Assembly: GCA_040755195.1 (NCBI GenBank)
Contig: JBFMBL010000008.1
Span: 16,050-80,049, forward strand
Source of the DNA: SURF-55 sp040755195
GTDB taxonomy: Bacteria > Bacillota > Desulfotomaculia > Desulfotomaculales > Ammonificaceae
Length of the DNA stretch: 64,000 nt
Direction of reading: 5' to 3'
Of this stretch, positions 1-8,733 are shown piece after piece; within the stretch, counting starts at the first letter, position 1, and each line of letters starts with the position of its first letter. A program made the position numbers and the translations under genes. The notes beneath the pieces were generated by a model that was given only the letters and a program-made list of their open reading frames with translations, did not search any database and was not told the origin of the DNA.

Positions 1-2055
1 CGTCCCGATGGCCTCAACCTCGATATCGAGCGATATTTCATTAAACGAAAGCACGGCCAGCTGCGGAAATTTCCTTTCGGTTAACCGGCGGAGAGGCAGA
101 CGCGCGCCCGGTGAGCATAAAACCACAGGAAGCAGCCCCTGGTGGGCGACCCTTGCGGTTACTTCCCCCACTTTCTCCAGCAACCGCTGCGCCTTCCGGG
201 GTTCCAGCGCGGGAAAACCGCCCTGCAGCGTCTGGCCTTGTGACGCCTCGATTAAGGTCTGTTCAAGCCTCGGGTGAACCGTTATCACGGGCAAACGTCC
301 TTCGATTGCGTACTGGCGTGTAATGATCCGGGCCAGCCCCGCCCTTGCCCGTTCGGTGAGGTAATCGATATCACGGCTTACCGTCGCAGCGTCCGCAATG
401 GCCTCAAGGATCCCTACCAGGTCGCGGACAGACACCCTTTCATGCAGGAGGTTCTGGAGAACCTTCTGCACCTCACCCAGATTCAAGAAGCCGGGTATGA
501 GCTCGTCAACCAGCGCCGGGTTCTTTTCCTTGACGGCGTCAATGAGCTCTTTTACCTCCTGCCGTCCCAGTAGTTCCGCTGAATTCCGCTTAATAAACTC
601 CGAAAGATGAGTGATTAGCGCGGTACTGGCGTCAACCACTGTGTAGCCTGCCGCCTCCGCCGTTTCCTTTTCTGCCGCGCTTATCCACCATGCTTCAAGG
701 CCGAAGGTGGGTTCGCGGGTAGGGGTTCCCTTGATTTTCACCTTTTCGCCCATCGGATTCATCGCCAGGTAGTAACCCGGCATTACCTCTCCACGTGCGG
801 CCTCAACCCCCCGAAGTCTGAAAACGTAAGCGTTTGGTTTAAGCTGCAGGTTGTCACGGATACGTACCGGCCTCACATAAATCCCCAACTCCGCGGCGCA
901 TTGCCGGCGAACGGCTGCAACCCGCGCCAGGAGGTCGCCCCCCTGATCCTCCTGAGTAAGCGGCACCAGGCTGTATCCGATTTCAATTTCGAGCGGATCC
1001 ACCTGAAAATAGCTGAGAACGTTTTCCGGTTCCTTTCTTGTTTCTTTTATCCGCCGAACCTGGTGTTCCTGATCCACCGACCGGCGGCGCTGTTCATCCT
1101 GTACGAGGCTGTACCCCATAAACCCGGAAGCCCCAGCCATACAAAGAAACAGGATATTCGGCATCGCAGGCACAAGGCCTAAAACGAAGAAAATTCCTGC
1201 CGTAACGTACAGTATCCGCGGGTAAGAGGTAAACTGCCGTGATAGCTCACGGCCAAAACTCGCCTCAGCACTGGCGCGCGTTCCCAGAATACCGGTCGCG
1301 GTTGAAACCAGCAACGCCGGAACCTGCGTCACCAATCCGTCACCGATGGTCAGCATGGTGTAGGTCCTTAGCGCTTCCATAACATCCATTCTCATTACGA
1401 CCAGGCCGATTATTAAGCCCCCGATTATATTAATCGCGGTAATGATAAGGCCGGCGATTGCGTCTCCGCGGATAAACTTCGTGGCGCCGTCCATCGCCCC
1501 GAAGAAATCCGCTTCCCGCTGGAGCTTGCGCCGCCGTTCTTTAGCCTCTACTTCGGTAATCAACCCGGCGTTGAAATCCCCGTCAATCGCCATCTGTTTC
1601 CCCGGCATGGCGTCGAGCGTGAACCGGGCCGCCACTTCCGAAACCCGCCCGGCGCCGTTCGTGATGACCACAAACTGGATAACGGTAATAATAATGAAGA
1701 GAATAAAACCGATGACGTAACTGCCTCCGACCACCACCCCACCGAAAGCGGCAATCACCTTCCCCGCGGCCGCCTGCCCCAAAATCAACCGCGTCGAAGA
1801 AATATTGAGCGACAGACGGTATAGCGTGAGGACCAGCAAAAGCGTGGGGAAAACTGAAAACTGCAACGCTTCGGTGGTGAAAAGCGTTATGAGCATTACG
1901 ACGAGCGAAACCCCCAGGCTTAGAACCAATAACACATCCAATACCGCAGGAGGGACCGGAATAATGATCAAAAGGACCACTCCGATAACCAAACCCGCGA
2001 TAAGCAGATCGCTGTACCGCCTTAGTAAACCCACTCTCACCGCTTCAGCCGGCAT
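1..2055 (-). CDS. flhA: FlhA, flagellar export gate protein (3' end outside window)
   Basis: FlhA is the large membrane subunit of the flagellar type III export gate; its C-terminal cytosolic ring receives substrate-chaperone complexes. The gene reads leftward from ATG at 2055 with no stop before base 1, giving 685 codons, so only a few residues are missing from a family of about 690. The N-terminal half has the expected run of hydrophobic helices, beginning MPAEAVRVGLLRRYSDLLIA, and the charged FHIPEP-type loop including AMPGKQMAIDGDFNAG and EADFFGAMDGATKF is clear. The second half is the soluble domain (RARAGLARIITRQ). It is the last visible gene of the basal-body operon, separated from flhB by an array of heptamer repeats. 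Recognition is secure. Confidence 0.96.
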   Translation of the reverse strand, partial: MPAEAVRVGLLRRYSDLLIAGLVIGVVLLIIIPVPPAVLDVLLVLSLGVSLVVMLITLFTTEALQFSVFPTLLLVLTLYRLSLNISSTRLILGQAAAGKVIAAFGGVVVGGSYVIGFILFIIITVIQFVVITNGAGRVSEVAARFTLDAMPGKQMAIDGDFNAGLITEVEAKERRRKLQREADFFGAMDGATKFIRGDAIAGLIITAINIIGGLIIGLVVMRMDVMEALRTYTMLTIGDGLVTQVPALLVSTATGILGTRASAEASFGRELSRQFTSYPRILYVTAGIFFVLGLVPAMPNILFLCMAGASGFMGYSLVQDEQRRRSVDQEHQVRRIKETRKEPENVLSYFQVDPLEIEIGYSLVPLTQEDQGGDLLARVAAVRRQCAAELGIYVRPVRIRDNLQLKPNAYVFRLRGVEAARGEVMPGYYLAMNPMGEKVKIKGTPTREPTFGLEAWWISAAEKETAEAAGYTVVDASTALITHLSEFIKRNSAELLGRQEVKELIDAVKEKNPALVDELIPGFLNLGEVQKVLQNLLHERVSVRDLVGILEAIADAATVSRDIDYLTERARAGLARIITRQYAIEGRLPVITVHPRLEQTLIEASQGQTLQGGFPALEPRKAQRLLEKVGEVTARVAHQGLLPVVLCSPGARLPLRRLTERKFPQLAVLSFNEISLDIEVEAIGT

Positions 2056-2079
2056 ATTATAAGGCCTCCAGCTCGTTAA

Positions 2080-2172
2080 GTAGTCAGTAGTCAGTAGTCA
2101 AAATCCAGTAGTCAGAATCCAAAAGAGTCCTTAAATAATTCGCGACTCGCGACTCGTGACTCGTGACTTGGG
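2080..2172. repeat. Intergenic heptamer repeats between flhB and flhA
   Basis: Short 7-bp units follow one another: GTAGTCA-type units from about 2080 to 2115, then GACTCGC/GACTCGT units from about 2141 to 2170. The units are imperfect and fill the gap between two genes of an otherwise tight operon. The same words recur in other gaps of the window. Confidence 0.8.
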
Positions 2173-2179
2173 ATTGTAT

Positions 2180-3250
2180 CTACCCCGTCCGCTGCTTTTT
2201 CAGCCGGTAGACGAGGGCGATTATTTCGGCTACGGCCTGGTAAAGAACCGAGGGTATCTCTTCGCCGACATCAACCCGCTTATAAAGGTAGCGGGCCACA
2301 TCCGGGTTTTCTACGGTAGGAACGCCGTGTTCCGCCGCTATCTCTTTTATGCGCGCCGCAAGGTACCCCGCACCCTTGGCGATAACGAGGGGCGCGTTCA
2401 TTCCTTCGTCGTATGATAACGCCACCGCAACGTGCGTGGGGTTGGTTACTACTACCGTTGCCTTCGGCACCTGCTGCATGATCCGGTTTAACATCGCCTG
2501 CCGCTGGCGGCGCCGTATCCAGCCCTTCATCATCGGGTCACCCTCGGTTTGGCGAAATTCTTCCTTAACTTCCGTCTTGGTCATCATTAATTCTTTTTGG
2601 TGAGATTGCCGCTTGTAAACATAATCCATAAGGGCTAACACAAAATAAGCGACCGCGGCTATTACCGCTATCCGGAAGATGAAGTCATTAACAAGGATAA
2701 ATCCCTTTGCGGGCTGCGCATTTAGCAGCAGCAACAGCCTCCCCAGATCTTTTTTTATCAACCAGGCTATCAGCCCGCCGATTGCGCATACCTTAAGGGA
2801 CGCCTTAACAAACTCAACCGCGGCCTTTGTCGATATCAAACGGCCCAGGCCGGCGGTGATGCTTAATCGTTCCATCTTCGGCAGCAGCACCTGCGGCGAA
2901 AAGATGAATCCCACCTGAATGATGTTAAAGGCCACCGCTGCTACAAAAGCTACCAGAAAAACCGGCGCAAGCAATTTAAGACAAAACACGCCCATCGAAG
3001 CAAAAAGAGCGGCTGCGTCGGCCGGGGTCAACTCCATACGTGTAAAATTCGTAAGATAATCCACCCAAAAACCAGCCACGGCGTAGTAAAACCAGTCCTT
3101 CAGCAAATAACACAGGAAAACCAGACTCAAGAATACCGCCGCCCCTGCTAAATCTTGTGATTTAGCTACGCTGCCGGTTTCCCTGGCTTTTTGTATCCGT
3201 TTAGGTGTTGCGGGTTCGGTTTTGTCTTGCCCCTGGCCGAATAAAGCCAT
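2180..3250 (-). CDS. flhB: FlhB, export substrate-specificity switch
   Basis: FlhB is a membrane protein of the flagellar export gate that switches the apparatus from rod/hook to filament substrates. The 356-residue length is normal. The N-terminus carries the family signature (TEPATPKRIQKARETGSVAKS), followed by four hydrophobic segments in the first 210 residues and a charged cytosolic domain. The autocleavage motif N270-P-T-H is intact, so self-cleavage between Asn and Pro is expected. The ATG at 3250 directly follows the fliR stop, as expected for translational coupling. It follows fliR in the standard order. Confidence 0.97.
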   Translation of the reverse strand: MALFGQGQDKTEPATPKRIQKARETGSVAKSQDLAGAAVFLSLVFLCYLLKDWFYYAVAGFWVDYLTNFTRMELTPADAAALFASMGVFCLKLLAPVFLVAFVAAVAFNIIQVGFIFSPQVLLPKMERLSITAGLGRLISTKAAVEFVKASLKVCAIGGLIAWLIKKDLGRLLLLLNAQPAKGFILVNDFIFRIAVIAAVAYFVLALMDYVYKRQSHQKELMMTKTEVKEEFRQTEGDPMMKGWIRRRQRQAMLNRIMQQVPKATVVVTNPTHVAVALSYDEGMNAPLVIAKGAGYLAARIKEIAAEHGVPTVENPDVARYLYKRVDVGEEIPSVLYQAVAEIIALVYRLKKQRTG

Positions 3251-4006
3251 TTAAGCCAACCCCCGCGTTATTATTAAGACATCCGCCACCATCCGTTCGA
3301 AAATCTTGCTTAAAACCACTCCCATAACAGGAAGCAAGCCCGCCAACATCAAGAGTCCGGCGGTAATCTTCAGCGGAAAGCCGATCATGAAGACGTTTAT
3401 CTGGGGAACCATACGCACCATGATTCCTAAAGAGACATCTACCACGACCATCACCGCCAGGATGGGTGCCGCCAGTTGTAACGCCGTAGAAAACATCCCG
3501 CCGATAAACCGCGCTACTATTAGCATCGAGCCTCCCTTAACCGCTCCGCCTCCCAAGGGTATGATTGAAAAACTTTTCGCCAGCGCAGTCAAGACCGCAT
3601 GATGCCCATTTATACTGAAAAAAACGATCACGCCCAGAAAGAACATCAATTCCGCAACAATAGTGTTCTGTGTTCCCGAAATATCCAGCATCTCCGCCGC
3701 GGCGAAACCGATTTGCATGCCGATTAACTGCCCGGCCATCCGGAGCGCGTGAAAAACCATTGCGGCCGTCAATCCTATCGCCAACCCGATTAAAGCTTCA
3801 CCGGCCATGTCAAGCACGAAACCGAGAACGGAAGTGGTGTTAAAACCCAAGTGGACCACCGGCGTTAAGACTAGGGATAATACGAACCCCAGACCGATCT
3901 TCGCCTGAACGGGAATACCGTTGACCGCAAAAATCGGGAAAACGGCGATAAAGGCTGTAACCCTTGTAAAGACCAGAAGAAAGGTTGTTAGGTAGTTGTA
4001 ATCCAC
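3251..4006 (-). CDS. fliR: FliR, flagellar export gate protein
   Basis: FliR is an integral membrane component that forms the export channel with FliP and FliQ. The 251-residue product is almost entirely hydrophobic helices, with family stretches such as GEALIGLAIGLTAAMVF and AGQLIGMQIGFAAAEMLDI. The start is GTG at 4006. It sits between fliQ and flhB, the usual place, and abuts flhB without a gap. Length and sequence are typical. Confidence 0.96.
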   Translation of the reverse strand: MDYNYLTTFLLVFTRVTAFIAVFPIFAVNGIPVQAKIGLGFVLSLVLTPVVHLGFNTTSVLGFVLDMAGEALIGLAIGLTAAMVFHALRMAGQLIGMQIGFAAAEMLDISGTQNTIVAELMFFLGVIVFFSINGHHAVLTALAKSFSIIPLGGGAVKGGSMLIVARFIGGMFSTALQLAAPILAVMVVVDVSLGIMVRMVPQINVFMIGFPLKITAGLLMLAGLLPVMGVVLSKIFERMVADVLIITRGLA

Positions 4007-4039
4007 TGAAAGCCCTCCCGCAGGGCAAAACTGCTCGTC

Positions 4040-4309
4040 TTACTGCATGATCGCCGGAAACTGGTTAAAAACAGTGACGGTGAAGTTCGTCATCAACCGG
4101 ATGAAAAACGGGAAAAACACGATAAGCGTTAAAAATACCGCGATAATCTTTGGTACGAAAGATATCATCTGGTCCTGGATTTGCGTAGTAGCCTGAAAGA
4201 TACTGATAACAAGACCCACTACCGTACTGACAATAAGCACCGGTCCCGCTACGAAGAGCACCAGCAACAGCGCCTGGTTGATCATGTTGAGCGCGAGTGA
4301 CTGTGACAT
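4040..4309 (-). CDS. fliQ: FliQ, flagellar export gate protein
   Basis: FliQ is a small two-helix membrane protein that wraps the FliP/FliR export channel. The product has 89 residues, the usual size, with two hydrophobic helices and the conserved stretch ISIFQATTQIQDQMISFVPK between them. The ATG at 4309 is preceded by a GGGGGAAG ribosome site. Upstream lies a 105-bp heptamer array separating it from fliP, although these genes are normally tightly packed. Confidence 0.96.
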   Translation of the reverse strand: MSQSLALNMINQALLLVLFVAGPVLIVSTVVGLVISIFQATTQIQDQMISFVPKIIAVFLTLIVFFPFFIRLMTNFTVTVFNQFPAIMQ

Positions 4310-4334
4310 AAATCTTCCCCCTGTGTCACGTTCA

Positions 4335-4439
4335 ACGTTCTACGTTCTGCGTTCTACGTTCTGCGTTCTACGTTCTGCGTTCTACGTTCTGCGTTCTACG
4401 TTCTGCGTTCTACGTTCTACGTTCTGCGTTCTGCGTTTA
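4335..4439. repeat. Perfect-period heptamer array (RCGTTCT)14 in the fliP-fliQ gap
   Basis: Fourteen consecutive 7-bp units alternate between ACGTTCT and GCGTTCT, plus one partial unit. It is the most regular array in the window and lies entirely between two genes of the flagellar operon. Shorter copies of the same word occur at 12372 and 57523. Confidence 0.95.
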
Positions 4440-4550
4440 GGAAACCGATCCGACGTATACCGGTTGAGAAACTTACAACTCCAAACCGGCAACTCGGAAC
4501 GGTTCCTGATTCCAGGCACAGGACAAAGGACTCAGGACACAAGGACTTGA

Positions 4551-5303
4551 CTACCGGAAGCTCTCTACGAGTGATTTGACGACCAAAAACCAGCCGTCAA
4601 CCAAAACAAACAGCAGGAGTTTAAATGGTAGCGAAATCATAATCGGCGGCAGCATGAACATGCCCATCGACATCAGAATGCTGGAAACCGCCATGTCGAT
4701 AACCAGGAACGGCAGGTAGAGTAAAAAGCCCATAGTGAAAGCAGTCTTCAACTCGCTGGTGATGAAAGCCGGAATGACCACCATTAAAGGCACGTCTTCC
4801 CGCGTTCTGGGGGCGGGCGCCTCGGAAAGTTTGATAAAGAGCGCGATGTCTTTCTCCCGGGTCTGCCTCATCATGAACTCCCTCAGCGGCCTTGCCCCTT
4901 TTTCTTGCGCTTCTTCCTGGGTTATCCGGTTAGCAAGGAACGGCTGGATAGCCTCCCTGTTTACCTGGTCATAAACCGGCGCCATTATAAAGACCGTTAG
5001 AAAAAGCGCCAGTCCGATAACTACCTGGTTGGGGGGTGTCGTGTGGGTGCCTAAAGCGTTACGTAAAAACGAGAGGACGATCACGATTCGGGTAAACGAG
5101 GTCATCATCACAAGGAAAGCCGGCACGAGGGTCAGGACCGTCAAAAGTATAAGGATTTTGACGCTATCCACGACCTGAGCCGGTGTACTCGCCTGCCCTA
5201 CGGAAAAGTTAACCGCGGGTATTCCGACCGGTTGAGCCATCGCTGCCGGGCAGAATGTTGAAAATCCAAGAGCAAGGAATAGCAAGCACCACTTTCCCCG
5301 CAT
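4551..5303 (-). CDS. fliP: FliP, flagellar export gate protein
   Basis: FliP is the main subunit of the flagellar protein-export channel in the inner membrane. The chosen ATG at 5303 has GGAGGAG upstream at good spacing and gives 250 residues; an ATG 15 bp further upstream overlaps that ribosome site and is less likely. A cleavable signal peptide ending near AAMAQ is present, as in most FliP proteins. Family stretches include MMTSFTRIVIVLSFLRNALG, PPNQVVIGLALFLT and GMFMLPPIMISLPFKLLLF. It lies downstream of fliO, but a 270-bp palindromic insertion intervenes. Confidence 0.96.
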   Translation of the reverse strand: MRGKWCLLFLALGFSTFCPAAMAQPVGIPAVNFSVGQASTPAQVVDSVKILILLTVLTLVPAFLVMMTSFTRIVIVLSFLRNALGTHTTPPNQVVIGLALFLTVFIMAPVYDQVNREAIQPFLANRITQEEAQEKGARPLREFMMRQTREKDIALFIKLSEAPAPRTREDVPLMVVIPAFITSELKTAFTMGFLLYLPFLVIDMAVSSILMSMGMFMLPPIMISLPFKLLLFVLVDGWFLVVKSLVESFR

Positions 5304-5399
5304 CTTTTTCTCCTCCATACCCCATCTTGGAGTCTTTACTGCAATGCTTCTCTATATATGGCTGCAAACTTCTCGGGTAACGCAAAATGGCAAGAAAAC

Positions 5400-5668
5400 T
5401 TAACCACAGAGACACAGAGCACACGGAGGGGAAAAAACAGAAATATATTTGTTATTTGAACTATTTATTTAGGTACGGGTTTCGGGTTTGAATTTTGTTT
5501 TCCATGAAACGATTCAAATGCCGTATCCGAATAAGATTCAGGGTATTTCCCATTTATTCTGACTTCTGACTTCTGGCTACTGGATTCTGACCCCAAATAA
5601 ATACTTTAATTATTCAATCTTGATATTTCTGTTCTCTGTGAACTCTGTGCCTCTGTGGTAAAATATTT
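5400..5668. repeat. MITE-like inverted-repeat element between fliO and fliP
   Basis: The 5304-5724 gap holds no gene. Its left part (from about 5402) reads ACCACAGAGACACAGAGC and its right part (to about 5665) is the reverse complement of ACCACAGAGGCACAGAG, so the ends form an imperfect inverted repeat of roughly 45 bp. The pairing continues inward (TTGAACTATTTATTTA against AAATAAATACTTTAATTATTCAA-like sequence near 5595-5618). The centre has heptamer-like TTCTGAC units. No transposase and no clear target duplication are visible. Words of the type CCACAGAGGCACAGAG are known as dispersed repeats in many bacteria. Confidence 0.7.
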
Positions 5669-5724
5669 TGGTTTCGGCTCGTCCGGGTTAGGTTATGGAA
5701 CTGGAAAAACCCCGCAACACTCTC

Positions 5725-6069
5725 CTAGTGGCGCTGGAACATCTGGCGGATCTTAGAAGCCACGACCTTTTCGAAGGCTGGAACAGCCGGTTCCGTGTCT
5801 CCTTCCGGCAGGTCATCATCAATTTCCCTCAGGAGTGCTATCACCCCTTCTCCATGTCCGCAAAGGTAGCACCTTCTTCCTACTTTCACCACGCTCAACG
5901 CCGCTTTCGGCCCCAGGGGAACCTGTTCGATAACCTTAATGTAACGGCCGGTGCTTACCGGTAAAAGCCGGCGGGAAAGCCCGTACCGCATCAAAACATA
6001 CATCAGGCCTATAATTAAAGGAAGGAAGATTACCAGGCGAACTACCGCCCAGAAAATTTCATTTCCCAT
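5725..6069 (-). CDS. fliO: FliO, flagellar export assembly protein
   Basis: FliO is a small membrane protein that helps assemble the FliP ring. The product has 114 residues with one N-terminal transmembrane segment (FWAVVRLVIFLPLIIGLMYV), followed by a short soluble FliO-type beta domain (GRYIKVIEQVPLGPKAALSV). The ATG at 6069 has GGAGG nine bases upstream; the ATG at 6078 touches that site and is less likely. It overlaps the end of fliN. The family is weakly conserved, but position, topology and motif agree. Confidence 0.88.
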   Translation of the reverse strand: MGNEIFWAVVRLVIFLPLIIGLMYVLMRYGLSRRLLPVSTGRYIKVIEQVPLGPKAALSVVKVGRRCYLCGHGEGVIALLREIDDDLPEGDTEPAVPAFEKVVASKIRQMFQRH

Positions 6070-6448
6070 CCGCCACATCCTCCGGCAGCAACGTTCGGGG
6101 CGAATGGATAGCGCTTATCCGCACCGCAAAGATTTCGTTGAGTACCAGCACCTCACCCCGCGCGCACTTCTGGTTGTTTATCAACAGGTCTACGGCATCC
6201 CCCGCTGCCCGGTTTAACCCGATTACCGCGCCCTCTTTCAATTCGAGGACTTCTCTGGTCTTCATGGTCGTTTCCCCGAGCTCAGCCACAAGATCGACCT
6301 TGATCTCTTCCAAAAACCGTATTCCGGTTTTCACCGGCAAGGCCGTTAAAGGTTGGGCGCTAAGTGATGGAAACTGCACCTTTTCCACCGATGTGGCTGT
6401 TTTTTCGTCAAGGTTTGCCAGAAACCGCCTGATCTCAGCTTCATTCAT
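6059..6448 (-). CDS. fliN: FliN-type flagellar motor switch protein
   Basis: FliN forms the lower part of the C-ring that sets motor direction and contacts the export ATPase complex. The last 80 of 129 residues form a SpoA/FliN domain (VDLVAELGETTMKTREVLEL, AAGDAVDLLINNQKCARGEV). The N-terminus, MNEAEIRRFLANLD, resembles the EIDALL peptide with which FliM or FliY binds phospho-CheY. In most Clostridia and Bacilli fliM and fliY stand between fliL and fliO; here this short protein is the only switch gene in that slot and no FliM domain is present. It overlaps fliO. Confidence 0.9.
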   Translation of the reverse strand: MNEAEIRRFLANLDEKTATSVEKVQFPSLSAQPLTALPVKTGIRFLEEIKVDLVAELGETTMKTREVLELKEGAVIGLNRAAGDAVDLLINNQKCARGEVLVLNEIFAVRISAIHSPRTLLPEDVADGK

Positions 6449-6459
6449 AATGACTGCAC

Positions 6460-6942
6460 CTACTGTAACAAAAATTCGGAGATATAGATCTCGGATATCC
6501 TCTTACCTTCCAGGTGAGTATTGACCTCCCTGAGCAGTTCCTTTTTAAGCTTTTCCGGGTAGTCCGGGGCACTCACCTCGGAGCTGTTTTTCTGCCGCAG
6601 TAGTTGAATCACTCGATCACGGATTTTGTACTTCTTTTCCTCAAGCTCTTTGGCAAACTTCTCATCACCGGCAAAAGCCAGAACCATGGTAATACGAAGG
6701 TAGTGAGACGAATTCTTATCCGCAAGGTTAACGACAATGCTTTCGAGTTCCATGGTCTTTAGTTCGGCCTTTGGTTCCACAGCAGCGTGCGAAGCCGGTT
6801 TCTTACTAAAAAGGAGGACCTTGGCCGCGGCTGCCCCCGCGGCCAAGACCAGCACTATCACCAGAATGAGGATAATCTTTTTTTTGCCGCCTTTTGACCT
6901 TACAGGCGCCTCACCTTCGGCGGCAGGTTTTGTTTTCGCCAC
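6460..6942 (-). CDS. fliL: FliL, flagellar basal-body-associated protein
   Basis: FliL is a single-pass membrane protein around the stator/basal body that supports torque. The 160-residue product has a basic cytoplasmic N-terminus, one transmembrane helix (IILILVIVLVLAAGAAAAKV) and a periplasm-side FliL domain with ESIVVNLADKNSSHYLRITM. The start is GTG at 6942 with GGGTG upstream. It follows flgE closely. No flbD/swrD-like gene or motAB was found in the short gap before it. Confidence 0.93.
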   Translation of the reverse strand: MAKTKPAAEGEAPVRSKGGKKKIILILVIVLVLAAGAAAAKVLLFSKKPASHAAVEPKAELKTMELESIVVNLADKNSSHYLRITMVLAFAGDEKFAKELEEKKYKIRDRVIQLLRQKNSSEVSAPDYPEKLKKELLREVNTHLEGKRISEIYISEFLLQ

Positions 6943-6969
6943 TTGTCATTTCACCCTATCAAAATGTTT

Positions 6970-7788
6970 TTACCGTTTAAGGTCGATCAGCTCCCGGAGC
7001 ATCTCGTCCGAGGTGGTGATTACCCTGGCGTTGGCCTGGTAACCGCGCTCGGTTGTGATCATGCTGGTAAATTCCTGCGCCAGGTCGACGTTGGACATCT
7101 CCAGATAGCCGGAACGTATAATGCCGCGGCCTTCCAGACCGGGCTGACCGGGGCTCGGATCGTCCCCACCGCCGCTCCACTGCGTCACACCCGCTGTTAT
7201 ATCCCAGAGATTGCTTCCCATCCGCTGCAGGCTTTCGACGTTGTTAAAGGTGCAGAGGCCGATCGTGTAAGTTTCCGTTGTGCCGTCCGAACCGGTCGCG
7301 GTTATGAAGCCATCGGTGCCGACGCTTATGGTGGCTATCTGGTCGGGAGTGATAGTGGTGAACTGGAGATCGGCGCCATCGGACGTTTGCACCCGGTATC
7401 CCTGCGTGTTAACAAGATAACCGTCCTTGTCGATGTAGAACGTACCGTCGCGGGTATACATGGGGTTTTCAACCGTGGTCCCGGCGGTGTCTACGGGCTT
7501 TACCACGAAGAAGCCGTTACCTTCAATGGCCATGTCGAGAGAACGCCCCGTTGTCTGCATCGCGCCTTGGGTGAACACATTGTCGATTGCCGCCAGGCCG
7601 ACACCCAGACCTACTTGTGTGGAGTTGACCACAGCGCGGCCGAGGGTCTGCGCAAGCACCTCCTGGAAATTGGCCCTTCCAGCTTTATAACCGGTCGTGT
7701 TGACGTTCGCGATGTTGCTGGCCAGTGCATCCATCCGGATCTGGTGGGTCCGTATTCCCGAGACTCCTGAATACAGAGAACGAATCAT
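6970..7788 (-). CDS. flgE: Flagellar hook protein FlgE (short, FlgG-like)
   Basis: This protein builds the hook, the flexible joint between rod and filament. The 272 residues begin with the family N-terminus MIRSLYSGVSGIRTHQIRMD and the rod/hook signature ALASNIANVNTTGYKAGRAN, and end with the matching coiled-coil C-terminus (MITTERGYQANARVITTSDE). Both ends are shared by FlgE, FlgF and FlgG. The position after flgD and fliK supports a hook protein; short hook proteins of this kind are common in Firmicutes, where they are sometimes labelled FlgG. The start ATG at 7788 is clear. Confidence 0.88.
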   Translation of the reverse strand: MIRSLYSGVSGIRTHQIRMDALASNIANVNTTGYKAGRANFQEVLAQTLGRAVVNSTQVGLGVGLAAIDNVFTQGAMQTTGRSLDMAIEGNGFFVVKPVDTAGTTVENPMYTRDGTFYIDKDGYLVNTQGYRVQTSDGADLQFTTITPDQIATISVGTDGFITATGSDGTTETYTIGLCTFNNVESLQRMGSNLWDITAGVTQWSGGGDDPSPGQPGLEGRGIIRSGYLEMSNVDLAQEFTSMITTERGYQANARVITTSDEMLRELIDLKR

Positions 7789-7953
7789 TCGTATTTCCCT
7801 CCTTGTTATTGGGTCGCCTCAGTCATTCAGCAACCCACGGACCCCCTTTCGGACCGGTCCGTATCAGATGTTGGAGGTGAGAGGTTGGAGGTGTGAGACT
7901 TGATGGAAATCGCTGCGGCGATTTCCTGTTTTAAACCCAACTTCTCACTCGTT

Positions 7954-8322
7954 TTACTTGATGATTACCGCGCCGTCGATGTTGGTAAAAACCGAACCTT
8001 CTTCACGGGCTACCGCCGTCACCACGGTTTTGTTCACCGTACTGGCGATAAGGGAGAGGTCACCGTAAACCAGGAGCACCTCACGCGTACCTTTGGCAGC
8101 CGCTGCTTCCACAGCGTTTCTGATCCGCGTCAAGTCCTGAACGGTCATTGTTATGTTTCTTTCCCTCAAACGTTTTTCGGCGTGGGCGGAAAGCTTTATG
8201 CCGGGTTTTCCCGCCAACTGGTTTTGCAGTATCGCCTGGAACTTCCCGGCCTTGGCCCGTGTCGCCGGCGCCTGTCTAGACGGCGCTACCTTTTGATTGC
8301 CAACGATTTTGTCGACCATCAT
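7954..8322 (-). CDS. TIGR02530-type flagellar operon protein
   Basis: The function is not known. The 122-residue product matches the small conserved family of flagellar-operon proteins found next to flgD in Firmicutes, with a basic start and a core including LSAHAEKRLRERNITMT and LIASTVNKTVVTAV. It has no signal peptide or membrane segment. The first ATG at 8322 overlaps the flgD stop by four bases, so the two are probably translationally coupled. A role in hook assembly is inferred from position only. A 165-bp gap without a visible gene separates it from flgE. Confidence 0.82.
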   Translation of the reverse strand: MMVDKIVGNQKVAPSRQAPATRAKAGKFQAILQNQLAGKPGIKLSAHAEKRLRERNITMTVQDLTRIRNAVEAAAAKGTREVLLVYGDLSLIASTVNKTVVTAVAREEGSVFTNIDGAVIIK

Positions 8323-8717
8323 CTTACCTCCAGTAGACTACCGGCGTCATAAGACTTGCCGTCTATCACCAACGTTACCGTTTCCTTGCCGAGAACCACC
8401 TTTGCCACATTTCCTGTAACGGTTTCTGCTCCGTCCGCAACCACGACCTCGTGCCCGATCAGCGATGCCGCCTGGTTGAGGGCCTCGAGCCGGTAAACAG
8501 CCTCCATCCGGTTGCTCAGGTTCAGGAGTTGCTCGAGCATGGCCATCTGCGACATCTCGTTGATGAAAGCCCCCGGATCTTGCGGCGCGAAGGGGTCAGG
8601 GTGGCTCATCTGGGCAACCAGGATTGTTAAAAAAGCATCCTTGGAGAGCATCCCGGCAAACCCGCTCTCGCTCTGTTTGGGCACGGTATTGTTTACGGGC
8701 GAAATATCTGCCGCCAC
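8319..8717 (-). CDS. flgD: FlgD, hook-capping protein
   Basis: FlgD caps the growing hook and lets FlgE subunits fold in place. The product has 132 residues and contains the conserved N-terminal region (KDAFLTILVAQMSHPDPFAP, FINEMSQMAMLEQLLNLSNR) plus a small beta domain; the Ig-like C-terminal domains of enterobacterial FlgD are absent, which is usual for Firmicutes. The start is GTG at 8717 with GGGGAGTG upstream. It follows fliK, the hook-length ruler, by 16 bases. Confidence 0.94.
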   Translation of the reverse strand: MAADISPVNNTVPKQSESGFAGMLSKDAFLTILVAQMSHPDPFAPQDPGAFINEMSQMAMLEQLLNLSNRMEAVYRLEALNQAASLIGHEVVVADGAETVTGNVAKVVLGKETVTLVIDGKSYDAGSLLEVR

Positions 8718-8733
8718 AGTTTCACTCCCCTTT

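Noticed and set aside
4335..4439. CRISPR array
   Set aside because: The period is 7 bp with no unique spacers and no cas genes; it is a simple tandem repeat.
6943..7770. Plus-strand open frame of 275 codons opposite flgE
   Set aside because: It is the antisense shadow of flgE; the minus-strand product has complete hook-protein signatures.
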